From positions 1-32,912 of the forward strand of contig NZ_ABCP01000038.1 in NCBI RefSeq assembly GCF_000170835.1: a stretch of 32,912 bases of DNA, in the 5' to 3' direction. Source of the stretch: Marinobacter algicola DG893. Its GTDB lineage: Bacteria > Pseudomonadota > Gammaproteobacteria > Pseudomonadales > Oleiphilaceae. The notes below the pieces were generated by a model. It made no database searches, was not told the origin of the DNA, and saw only the letters and a program-made list of their open reading frames with translations. This document shows, piece by piece, positions 26,330 through 32,912 of the stretch (positions are counted from its first letter, which is position 1; every line of letters starts with the position of its first letter). Made by a program: the position numbers and the translations under genes.

Positions 26330-27204
26330 CAGACGCGCTCCACTACTTTGGCACCGAACAATCCTCTGGGCATAAAGAAAAGCACCAGCAGAATCATGGA
26401 AAACGCTACGGCGTCCTTGTAGTCAGACGAGATGTAACCGGCCGCCATGGCTTCAACAATACCGAGCGCAAGGCCACCAACAACTGCACCGACACCGCTG
26501 CCGAGACCGCCGATAGCCGCAGCAACAAAGCCTTTCAGGCCGAGAATGATGCCAATGTCATAGGACGTGAAGGTAATCGGGGCAACCACAATGCCAGCCA
26601 CCGAGCCCAGCAGCGCAGACACCATAAACGCCAGCATGAGCACCATCTGGGTACGGATCCCCACCAGGCGCGCCGCCTCCTTGTTCATGGATGTCGCAAG
26701 AATCGCTTTACCGATCAGGGTCTTGGTAAAAAACAGCACCAGGGCCACCACCATGACCGCGCCAATACCAAGAACCCACAGGCTTTGGCTGTTCAGCACT
26801 GCGCCAAAGACCTGGATAGGCTGGTCCGTACTGAAATTCTGCATCACGTGGTACTCCTTGCCCCAGACAACCTGAGCAATGCCCCGGATGAAAATGGATG
26901 CACCGATGGTGATGATAATCAGAGTTACTACATCGGCCTGTTTGGCCGGTGCGATGGCGAAGCGCTGAAGGGCAATACCCAGCACACCTGCCAGAATGAC
27001 CGCCAGCACAACTGCAATCACCATGGGCACTCCCATGGCTGTCAGGGAAACGGTCGCCATACCACCAATCATCAAAAACTCGCCCTGGGCAAAATTGATG
27101 ACGTGGCTGGCGTTATAAATCAGGGTAAAACCGAGGGCTATCAGGGCGTAAGTCGCACCGATAGTAATCCCGGTGAACAGGTACTGTAAGAATTCTGCGA
27201 GCAT
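26329..27204 (-). CDS. livH: Branched-chain-type ABC transporter permease, LivH-like
   Basis: 291 aa, very hydrophobic. Motifs GITIGATYALIALGFTLIYNASHVINFAQGEFLMIG at the N-terminus and ATSMNKEAARLVGI (coupling helix) and GLKGFVAAAIGGLGSGVGAVVGG are typical of LivH. The ribosome site is weak, and an 80-nt gap with a stem-loop separates it from the binding-protein gene upstream, which suggests lower expression than the binding protein. Confidence 0.92.
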   Translation of the reverse strand: MLAEFLQYLFTGITIGATYALIALGFTLIYNASHVINFAQGEFLMIGGMATVSLTAMGVPMVIAVVLAVILAGVLGIALQRFAIAPAKQADVVTLIIITIGASIFIRGIAQVVWGKEYHVMQNFSTDQPIQVFGAVLNSQSLWVLGIGAVMVVALVLFFTKTLIGKAILATSMNKEAARLVGIRTQMVLMLAFMVSALLGSVAGIVVAPITFTSYDIGIILGLKGFVAAAIGGLGSGVGAVVGGLALGIVEAMAAGYISSDYKDAVAFSMILLVLFFMPRGLFGAKVVERV

Positions 27205-27229
27205 AGCGGTGGTTCCGGTCGAACATCAG

Positions 27230-27260
27230 CTGGCGACCCGTCCAAAAGGACAGCCGCCAG
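27230..27260 (-). other. Stem-loop between the binding-protein gene and livH
   Basis: Outer stem CTGGCG/CGCCAG (27230-27235 with 27255-27260), an internal loop, inner stem GTCC/GGAC (27240-27243 with 27248-27251) and an AAAA loop. There is no U-run, so it is more likely an mRNA-stabilising hairpin that protects the upstream binding-protein message than a terminator. Confidence 0.5.
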
Positions 27261-27284
27261 CCGCGAGACAGGTGAAAAGGGAGT

Positions 27285-28439
27285 TCAGTCGATCAGTTTC
27301 CATTCGCCGTTCTGGACTTCCAAAATGCGGAAGGAGTCGGCATCAAGGCCATTGTGGTCGTCCGGCGACATGTTGAACTCACCGGTCACCCCGACATAAC
27401 CCTGAATATTTTCCAGAGCACCGCGCACCGCCTCAGGATCGGTAGAGCCTGCCTTTTCAATGGCACGAACGGCCAGCATCAGCCCGTCATAGGCGTAGGC
27501 GCCAAAAGTTGAAACCTTGGAGTCCCAACGAGCCTCATATTCAGCCTTGTAGTTCTGAACCACTTCTTTCTGGGGGTCTTCTTGCGGCAATGAGTCCGGA
27601 ACCAACAGAGGAGACGCCGGCAGGCGAAGACCTTCGGCTGACGAACCCGCCAGCTCAAGGAAGCTGTCAGACGCGACACCGTGAGATTGATAGAACGGAA
27701 GCTCCATGCCCAACTGGACATAGTTTCGGGTGACGATAGCGGGCCCCTGACCAAAACCAAAGTTGAGGACGGCTTCCACGCCTTTCGTGTTACGAATATT
27801 AGTCAGCTGTGCGGTCATATCCGTATCAGATCCGCTGTAGGTGACATCTGCCACCACATCCATACCCATCTGCTCTGCCACTTCCAGAGTCTGGGTGCGG
27901 CCGGAACTACCAAAACCACCTGTGCCGGAAATGAGACCAATCTTGGTAATTCCACGGTCTTTCATATCCGCCAGGATACGTTCTGCCGCCATGCGGTCAG
28001 ACTGAGGGGTTTTGAATACCCACTTCTTCACAGGCGTGGTAATAACAACCGCACCTGCCAGAGAGATAAAGGGAACCTGTGCCTGTTCAATCAGCGGGAC
28101 CGCAGCCATGGTGGCGCCGGTGGTACTGCCGCCCACAATGATATCCACTCGATCCGAACGGATCAGACGGCTGGCAAAGTTGCGGGCAGAGGAAGCATTG
28201 CCAACGTCGTCGTAGTGGATCAGTTCCAGTTGACGCCCGAGGACACCGCCTTCTTCATTGATTTTTTCGACGTACATCTCGAGCGTTTTCAGCTCGGGGT
28301 CGCCAAGGAAGGATGCCGGCCCTGTGACTGACAGGAACGACCCGATTTTGATTGGCTCAGCTGCCTGCGCACTCATCATGAGGCATGCAGCAGCAACCAC
28401 TGCGCATTGTCCTGCGCGGCGCATCATTGTTTTAAGCAT
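27285..28439 (-). CDS. Periplasmic substrate-binding protein of a branched-chain-type ABC importer
   Basis: 384 aa. Signal peptide with MMRR, a hydrophobic core and cleavage after AQA at about residue 27. The mature protein begins EPIKIGSFLSVTGPASFLGDPE, followed by NEEGGVLGRQLELIHYDD, a type I periplasmic-binding (Peripla_BP_6) layout, and ends with FRILEVQNGEWKLID. The family binds branched amino acids, amides or aromatic acids such as benzoate and 4-hydroxybenzoate. A GGGAGA site precedes the ATG. It is first in the operon, and divergent from paaX; with a candidate PaaX operator at its promoter, an aromatic ligand such as phenylacetate is plausible (inference). A liv symbol is withheld because the ligand is doubtful. 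Confidence 0.88.
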   Translation of the reverse strand: MLKTMMRRAGQCAVVAAACLMMSAQAAEPIKIGSFLSVTGPASFLGDPELKTLEMYVEKINEEGGVLGRQLELIHYDDVGNASSARNFASRLIRSDRVDIIVGGSTTGATMAAVPLIEQAQVPFISLAGAVVITTPVKKWVFKTPQSDRMAAERILADMKDRGITKIGLISGTGGFGSSGRTQTLEVAEQMGMDVVADVTYSGSDTDMTAQLTNIRNTKGVEAVLNFGFGQGPAIVTRNYVQLGMELPFYQSHGVASDSFLELAGSSAEGLRLPASPLLVPDSLPQEDPQKEVVQNYKAEYEARWDSKVSTFGAYAYDGLMLAVRAIEKAGSTDPEAVRGALENIQGYVGVTGEFNMSPDDHNGLDADSFRILEVQNGEWKLID

Positions 28440-28506
28440 TGTTCTTGTTCTCCCGAATTGTGCAGGGGCTTGAGTGTATTTTTATTTCTTCGCTCTCGAT
28501 ATAATT

Positions 28507-28545
28507 CGATACCACATGCGAATATTTAATGAACTTATTGTATCA
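28507..28545. promoter_or_regulatory. Candidate PaaX operator at the ABC importer promoter (CGATAC-N27-GTATCA)
   Basis: Arms CGATAC (28507-28512) and GTATCA (28540-28545), 27 nt apart; 5 of 6 positions are paired, with C in place of T at the outer left position. It overlaps the predicted -10 of the importer promoter. Confidence 0.6.
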
Positions 28546-28560
28546 TAATGCCAGTGTCAA
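28532..28560 (-). promoter_or_regulatory. Predicted promoter of the ABC importer operon
   Basis: Read on the minus strand: perfect TTGACA (28560-28555), 17-nt spacer, TAAGTT (28537-28532). The -10 is weak but the -35 and spacing are ideal. It starts about 95 nt before the binding-protein gene, and the candidate PaaX operator covers the -10. Confidence 0.5.
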
Positions 28561-28645
28561 CTGATTTTACGGAGTCTCACCATGCCCACTGAGCCAAAGT
28601 CGACGCATATAAAATGCGCCAGCAGCGCATCCAGAGAGACAAACC

Positions 28646-28675
28646 TTTACCTGACACGCAAGACCCGCATAATAC
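28646..28675 (+). promoter_or_regulatory. Predicted promoter of paaX
   Basis: TTTACC (28646-28651), 18-nt spacer, TAATAC (28670-28675), about 43 nt before the paaX start. The left arm of the candidate PaaX operator directly follows the -35. Confidence 0.45.
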
Positions 28676-28690
28676 GTCCAACGTGTTTCA
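28652..28690. promoter_or_regulatory. Candidate PaaX autoregulatory operator (TGACAC-N27-GTTTCA)
   Basis: Arms TGACAC (28652-28657) and GTTTCA (28685-28690), 27 nt apart; one mismatch from the perfect GTGTCA partner. It covers the predicted paaX promoter and ends 27 nt before the start codon, a natural place for self-repression. Confidence 0.6.
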
Positions 28691-28717
28691 TTGATTCTAT
28701 TTTGCGAACCTAAGTCC

Positions 28718-29686
28718 ATGACTGCGAAAAGCCAGCTCGAACTACTTGTCAGCAACTTCCAGAAGAAGCGGCCACTGCGCGCCGGCTCTCTTATCAGCAC
28801 AATCTACGGCGACGCCATCGTTCCTCGCGGAGGCAACGTCTGGCTTGGCAGCCTGATGAAACTGGTGGAACCCATGGGCATCAGCCAACGGCTGGTTCGA
28901 ACCTCGGTTTATCGCCTGGTCCAGGAGTCCTGGCTGCAAACGGAGAAAGTCGGGCGCTGCAGTTACTACAGCCTGACAGGCCCCGGGCTGCGCCGATTCG
29001 AGCAGGCGTTTCAACACGTCTACAACCTGGAAACAGAGGAATGGAGCGGGAGCTGGTGTCTCGTGTATCTGAACCAGCTATCTCCAGAGCTTCGCCAGAA
29101 AGTTCGGGACGAACTGAAGTGGCTCAGCTTTGGCAGCATGGCACCCGGCCTGATGGAGCACCCCAGGTTCACCCGCAGCGAGCTGGTGCCGATGCTTCAG
29201 GAGTGGGGCGCCCTGGAGGACACCATCGTCATGCAGACGGTGCCAATGGAGCAAAAGAGCCCGAGAGCGCTGAGACTGCAAGTTCGTGAAAGCTGGAACC
29301 TGGAGGAACTCGGCGGTCGGTATCGGCGCTTCCTGAGTCAGTTTCGCCCACTTTGGCGCGAACTGCAGTCCGATGACACCCTCAGCCCCGAGGAATGCCT
29401 GACCGTCCGCATTCTGCTCATACACGAATACCGAAAAATTCTGCTTCGGGATCCCATCCTGCCCGATGAACTGCTACCGGGTGATTGGGAAGGCCGCAGC
29501 GCCAAGCAACTCTGCCGAAACCTGTATCGCCAGATCTATGTCCGGGCAGAACAGTGGCTGGACGAAACTCTGGAAAACGCTTCCGGCCCTCTGCCGGGGC
29601 CCGGGGAGAAGTTTTATCGGCGTTTCGGTGGCCTGAGAGATGTCGCCAGCAAGACCGATTTCACAACGGAACGAGAAATGTCATAG
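28718..29686 (+). CDS. paaX: Phenylacetic acid degradation repressor PaaX
   Basis: 322 aa from ATG 28718 (MTAKSQLELLVSNF), which aligns with the PaaX N-terminus; the frame is open 9 codons further, but that overlaps the candidate operator. N-terminal winged helix at about 20-90: SLISTIYGDAIVPRGGNVWLGSL, then SQRLVRTSVYRLVQESWLQTEKVGR with the DNA-reading helix, and YYSLTGPG. C-terminal motifs match the PaaX family: LLIHEYRKILLRDPILPDELLPGDWEG and KFYRRFGGL. PaaX represses paa genes until phenylacetyl-CoA binds. It is separated from the paa cluster by about 12 kb and divergent from the ABC importer. Confidence 0.94.
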   Translation: MTAKSQLELLVSNFQKKRPLRAGSLISTIYGDAIVPRGGNVWLGSLMKLVEPMGISQRLVRTSVYRLVQESWLQTEKVGRCSYYSLTGPGLRRFEQAFQHVYNLETEEWSGSWCLVYLNQLSPELRQKVRDELKWLSFGSMAPGLMEHPRFTRSELVPMLQEWGALEDTIVMQTVPMEQKSPRALRLQVRESWNLEELGGRYRRFLSQFRPLWRELQSDDTLSPEECLTVRILLIHEYRKILLRDPILPDELLPGDWEGRSAKQLCRNLYRQIYVRAEQWLDETLENASGPLPGPGEKFYRRFGGLRDVASKTDFTTEREMS

Positions 29687-29804
29687 GCACTACCGGCAAT
29701 GCAGTCACATAGCAATGTCACGTGACAACAGCCACCTAACGCCACTCCCCGAGTTCAGTCCTGCAAACGCAGGGCTAAACTCAGAACCCGAATAGAATAC
29801 TCCT

Positions 29805-30593
29805 CTACCCAAATACCGTTACCGTCTGCCGACTCAGCGCCACGAGCTCTCCGCTCGCGGTCCAGATGCCGGCCTGGGTATGGCCGTATCCCGCTTCAGC
29901 CTTATCAATCTTCGCCTTGTACAATAACCAGTCCCCAGGCTCCAGAACTGGCCTGGGATGCATGATGTCAAGAGCCCAGCTTAAGGAGCTCGTTTTCACC
30001 CGCTGCTTCACATACGGCAAAACGGCGGGCGGCCACGCGTCAACAAGCGCCACAATGTGGGCATCTGAAAACGTTTCTGGCGTTTGACGGAACTGCATCC
30101 AGCCGCCAAGCTCTCGACCACCTTTGCCACTAAACGGAAGATTGCCAAACGCCCAGCGCATCTCAATATGCTGAATGAACTCCGGCGTAACACCTTCAAT
30201 GAAATCCAGGCCGTGGCACTGCTCCACCGGCTTCGCCTCAGGCGCTGGTGCAGCATCGACCGAAACGTCAGACTCCCGATCGCTTCCAAAACTCGCCAGC
30301 GCCACCAACTTCGACTCTCCGCCCTGGACAATGCGGCCCAAAACCTGACTGACGGCCTTACCTTCCCGCAGAATTTCAGCCTCGACTGTCGCCGGCTCAT
30401 CCGGTGTTACTGGCCCCACAAAGGACACCTGCATTGAACGCATGGGGCGGCCGGGGGCGACAACACTGGCCATTCGGTCAAATACCAGGGCTGCAACCAC
30501 CCCACCAAAAGAGGCACGTCCTTGGCCCCAGCTTGAAGGGACAACCAGATCTTTACCGTTGGCCCCACTCTTCATCAACTCATCAAAATTCAT
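29805..30593 (-). CDS. TesB-like acyl-CoA thioesterase family protein
   Basis: 262 aa, two hotdog repeats as in TesB-type double-hotdog thioesterases. The N-terminal half has QGRASFGGVVAALVFDRM and MRSMQVSFVGPVTPDE; the C-terminal half has DAWPPAVLPYVK, TSSLSWALDIMHPRP and a GYGHTQAGIWTASGELVALSRQTVTVFG end, a frequent thioesterase pattern. It would hydrolyse an acyl-CoA in the cytoplasm, substrate unknown. It is convergent with paaX but has no link to it beyond position. No unusual composition. Confidence 0.8.
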   Translation of the reverse strand: MNFDELMKSGANGKDLVVPSSWGQGRASFGGVVAALVFDRMASVVAPGRPMRSMQVSFVGPVTPDEPATVEAEILREGKAVSQVLGRIVQGGESKLVALASFGSDRESDVSVDAAPAPEAKPVEQCHGLDFIEGVTPEFIQHIEMRWAFGNLPFSGKGGRELGGWMQFRQTPETFSDAHIVALVDAWPPAVLPYVKQRVKTSSLSWALDIMHPRPVLEPGDWLLYKAKIDKAEAGYGHTQAGIWTASGELVALSRQTVTVFG

Positions 30594-30791
30594 GCGCCCG
30601 CCTCGTTAGCATCCTATTCGAAACAACCCGGAGATTGCCGAAGATCTACCCGCAACGCAACCGTCATCGCCGGCAACTACCTACTGCACTACCAGCATTA
30701 GCCGTGTTAAAGACACGACAAACCAGTTATAATCCCCGCCATAACACGCATTGCAATGCAATGCCCTACCCTCCGAATTCTGAGTAAATTA

Positions 30792-32303
30792 ATGTCTGAA
30801 TTGTCTTTTGCCGACCTCGGCCTGGATCCAGCTGTCCTCGAAGCAGTTGCCGCCGTTGGCTATGAAAAGCCTTCTCCCATACAGGCCCAGACGATCCCTG
30901 CGCTGTTGGCTGGTAAGCACTTACTGGGTGTCGCCCAGACAGGTACCGGTAAAACCGCCGCCTTTGCGCTGCCGTTACTGAGCCGGATAGACGCGTCTGT
31001 GATGGCGCCGCAGATCCTCGTTCTGGCACCCACGCGGGAACTGGCCATCCAGGTGGCCGAGGCGTTCACCACCTATGCCAGCAAGTTCCGCAACTTTCAC
31101 GTCCTGCCTATCTATGGCGGCCAGGACTTTTTCCCTCAGATCAAGGGCCTGCGCCGCGGCGCCCAGGTGATCGTGGGCACCCCTGGCCGAATGCTGGACC
31201 ACCTCCGCAAGGGCACGCTTAAACTGGACAGCCTCAAGGCTCTGGTACTGGACGAAGCCGACGAAATGCTGCGCATGGGCTTCATCGACGACGTGGAAGC
31301 GATCCTGGCAAAGACCCCGGACAACTGCCAACGCGCGCTGTTCTCCGCGACCATGCCGCCGCAGATCAAGAAGGTCGCCCAGACCTATCTGCGCGACGCT
31401 ACGGAAGTGAAAATCGAAAGCGAGACCCGCACGGTTGAGCGCATTTCCCAGTTTGTTCTGCCGGTCTATGCCGAACGCAAACTGGATGCCCTGACCCGCA
31501 TCCTGGAAGTGGAACCGGTAGACGGAACCATCATCTTCGTTCGCACCAAGGCGGAAACCACACTACTGGCGGAAAAACTGTCGGCACGTGGCCATGCGGT
31601 AGCGCCACTGAATGGCGACCTGAACCAGCGCCAACGCGAGCAGACAGTGGAAGATCTCAAGCGCGGCAAGAAAGACATCATCGTGGCAACCGACGTTGCG
31701 GCCCGCGGCCTTGATGTCCCCCGCATCACTCACGTCATCAACTACGACGTGCCTTACGACACCGAAGCCTACATTCACCGGGTTGGCCGCACCGGCCGTG
31801 CCGGTCGTGAAGGCAAGGCGATTCTGCTGGTCACGCCTCGGGAGCGAAGCTGGTTGCGCACGCTTGAGCGCGCCACCAACTCGCCAATGGAATCCTATGA
31901 ACTGCCCTCGCCCAATGCTCTGAAGAAGATGCGGGAAGAGCAGTTTGAATCACAGCTCCTGGGTTTTGCTGAAGATGGAAAGCTGGGCAAAGCCATGGCG
32001 TTGCTCGATGAAATTGCCGAACGCAACGACATGGACATTGCCATGGTTGCCGGTGCGCTGGCTTGCTATCTGGAGGCATCCCAGCCGGGCTCACTGCCCC
32101 TGGAACAGCCGGAAGCGCTGCCGGTGGTTTCTGCCACCGCACCGCCACGTCGTGACCGCAAAGGTGGCCGTCCGGGCGGTAAGCCAGGATTCAAACCCGG
32201 CTTCAAGAAGGGCCCCAAGGGTCGCGGCGGCCCAGGCCCGAAGGGCAAGCCTCCCGGCAAGGGTGGCAAGCCGTCAGGTAAGCGCCCACCCCGCCAGGGC
32301 TGA
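30792..32303 (+). CDS. DEAD-box ATP-dependent RNA helicase (DeaD/CsdA-like)
   Basis: 503 aa from ATG 30792 (MSELSFADLGLDPAVLEAV), where the family's Q-motif region starts; the frame continues 12 codons upstream without a ribosome site. Q motif (GYEKPSPIQAQTIP), motif I TGTGKT, PTRELA, GTPGR, DEAD, SAT, and the motif VI region HRVGRTGRAGREG are all present. After the helicase core, a short helical segment (about 380-430) resembles DeaD, but no DbpA-type RNA-binding domain follows; instead there is a Gly/Pro/Lys/Arg-rich tail to the C-terminus. Likely works in ribosome assembly or RNA turnover, especially in the cold. Convergent with folA. Confidence 0.92.
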   Translation: MSELSFADLGLDPAVLEAVAAVGYEKPSPIQAQTIPALLAGKHLLGVAQTGTGKTAAFALPLLSRIDASVMAPQILVLAPTRELAIQVAEAFTTYASKFRNFHVLPIYGGQDFFPQIKGLRRGAQVIVGTPGRMLDHLRKGTLKLDSLKALVLDEADEMLRMGFIDDVEAILAKTPDNCQRALFSATMPPQIKKVAQTYLRDATEVKIESETRTVERISQFVLPVYAERKLDALTRILEVEPVDGTIIFVRTKAETTLLAEKLSARGHAVAPLNGDLNQRQREQTVEDLKRGKKDIIVATDVAARGLDVPRITHVINYDVPYDTEAYIHRVGRTGRAGREGKAILLVTPRERSWLRTLERATNSPMESYELPSPNALKKMREEQFESQLLGFAEDGKLGKAMALLDEIAERNDMDIAMVAGALACYLEASQPGSLPLEQPEALPVVSATAPPRRDRKGGRPGGKPGFKPGFKKGPKGRGGPGPKGKPPGKGGKPSGKRPPRQG

Positions 32304-32306
32304 TCT

Positions 32307-32340
32307 GCTGACTTAGGCGCTCAAGGCTGACTTGGGCGCT
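32307..32340. repeat. Imperfect 19-bp tandem duplication at the folA 3' end
   Basis: GCTGACTTAGGCGCT (32307-32321) recurs as GCTGACTTGGGCGCT (32326-32340) with one mismatch and a 19-nt period. It spans the folA stop codon and the helicase-folA gap. Neither copy forms a clear terminator. Confidence 0.6.
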
Positions 32341-32836
32341 GGTAGACGACGAAGCTGTAGTCGTAAGGGTTGTTATCGGACGCGGAGAAATCCTCCCGTC
32401 CGAGCTCTTCCCACTCTTCCCAGTTCACTTCCGGAAAAAAGGCATCCCCGTCGACCTCGGCGTGTACCTGGGTGATATAAATCCGATCTACCATCGGCAA
32501 TACTTCGGCGTAGATCTGGCCACCACCGATGATCATCACTTCGTCCCCGCCTTCAATTTCGGCCTGAGCTTCGGCTTTGACCAATGCGTCTTCCAACGAT
32601 TCTGCCGCCACCGTTCCAGCGGGCGCTTCCCATTCCGGGTTCCGTGAAATCACCACGTTCATCCGTCCGGGTAACGGCCTGCCGATGGAGTCCCAGGTTT
32701 TCCGACCCATGATGATGGGCTTTCCCATGGTGGCCTGTTTGAAGTACCTGAGGTCGCCTGGCAAATACCACGGTAGCTTATTGTTTCGGCCGATGACCCG
32801 GTTGCGGGACATGGCTACTATCAGGGCTTTTCTCAC
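32321..32836 (-). CDS. folA: Dihydrofolate reductase
   Basis: 171 aa, family length. MRKALIVAMSRNRVIGRNNKLPWYLPGDLRYFK carries the start of the DHFR fold with Asp28 as the folate-binding acid; the NADP(H)-binding motifs MGRKTWDSIGRPLPGR and IIGGGQIYAEVLP follow. It reduces dihydrofolate with NADPH to tetrahydrofolate. The start codon is GTG at 32836, with AAGGA about 10 nt upstream; a later ATG would cut into the first beta strand. The C-terminus YSFVVYQRPSQP is normal. Confidence 0.95.
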   Translation of the reverse strand: MRKALIVAMSRNRVIGRNNKLPWYLPGDLRYFKQATMGKPIIMGRKTWDSIGRPLPGRMNVVISRNPEWEAPAGTVAAESLEDALVKAEAQAEIEGGDEVMIIGGGQIYAEVLPMVDRIYITQVHAEVDGDAFFPEVNWEEWEELGREDFSASDNNPYDYSFVVYQRPSQP

Positions 32837-32912
32837 CGGTTTTTCCTTTTCGTTCGGAGTTCTCGTTCTGTTGCCTCAGGTTTAGGGGGCTGTGTAAGGG
32901 CGGAGATGAGCG

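Larger units (their letters stand above)
28440..28717. promoter_or_regulatory. Divergent control region: ABC importer / paaX
   Basis: 278 nt with no convincing gene. It holds two candidate PaaX operators (28507-28545 and 28652-28690), a predicted promoter for each direction, and between them a 6-bp stem-loop, ATGCGC/GCGCAT (28614-28619 and 28625-28630). The symmetrical design suggests joint control of both units by PaaX. Confidence 0.6.

Noticed and set aside
27681..28331. Plus-strand open frame of 216 codons inside the binding-protein gene
   Set aside because: Antisense shadow of the substrate-binding protein with no independent support.
28567..28800. Minus-strand open frame across the importer/paaX control region
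   Set aside because: It overlaps the predicted promoters, operators and the start of paaX, and has no protein-like character.
1..32912. CRISPR array, tRNA/rRNA genes, insertion sequences, phage or defence genes
   Set aside because: Read through for regular repeats, terminal inverted repeats and transposase, integrase or RNA-gene signatures; none was found.

Overview
The window looks like chromosome of a marine, aromatic-degrading gammaproteobacterium, most likely Marinobacter or a close relative. This is inferred from overall protein character, moderately high GC and gene neighbourhood, not from a database search. No rRNA, tRNA, insertion sequence or CRISPR array was seen.

Layout. (1) 1-2631: housekeeping and unknown genes: a secreted peptidoglycan-binding-like protein and an AI-2E/PerM-type permease (both minus strand), a hypothetical protein, and a small cysteine-rich protein. 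(2) 2632-3531: a haloalkane dehalogenase-like alpha/beta hydrolase whose nucleophile position is Asn instead of Asp. (3) 3544-16847: a complete phenylacetate (PA) degradation cluster: paaY (minus strand), then paaFGHIJK and paaABCDE-paaZ as two plus-strand units, closed by a good terminator. (4) 16912-23688: an Lrp/AsnC regulator divergent from a fused indolepyruvate/2-oxoacid ferredoxin oxidoreductase, an aromatic-type aminotransferase and a frame-disrupted Na+-dependent amino acid transporter. (5) 23782-28439: a five-gene branched-chain-type ABC importer (minus strand), divergent from paaX. (6) 28718-32912: paaX, a TesB-like thioesterase, a DEAD-box RNA helicase and folA.

How it works together. 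The aminotransferase and the oxidoreductase could turn phenylalanine into phenylpyruvate and then directly into phenylacetyl-CoA. PaaK makes the same CoA ester from free phenylacetate. PaaABCE (with PaaD for maturation) epoxidises the ring, PaaG isomerises it, PaaZ opens and oxidises it, and PaaJ, PaaF and PaaH carry out the beta-oxidation-like finish to acetyl-CoA and succinyl-CoA. PaaI and PaaY are rescue thioesterases.

The main new observation is a family of spaced inverted repeats of the form TGAyAC-N27-GTrTCA, close to the E. coli PaaX operator as I recall it (TGATTC-N27-GAATCA). They lie upstream of paaA, of the ABC importer and of paaX, with an N28 version upstream of paaF. Each overlaps a plausible sigma70 promoter. 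This predicts that PaaX controls the ABC importer, which may be the phenylacetate or aromatic-acid uptake system here, since no paaL permease or paaM porin is in the window.
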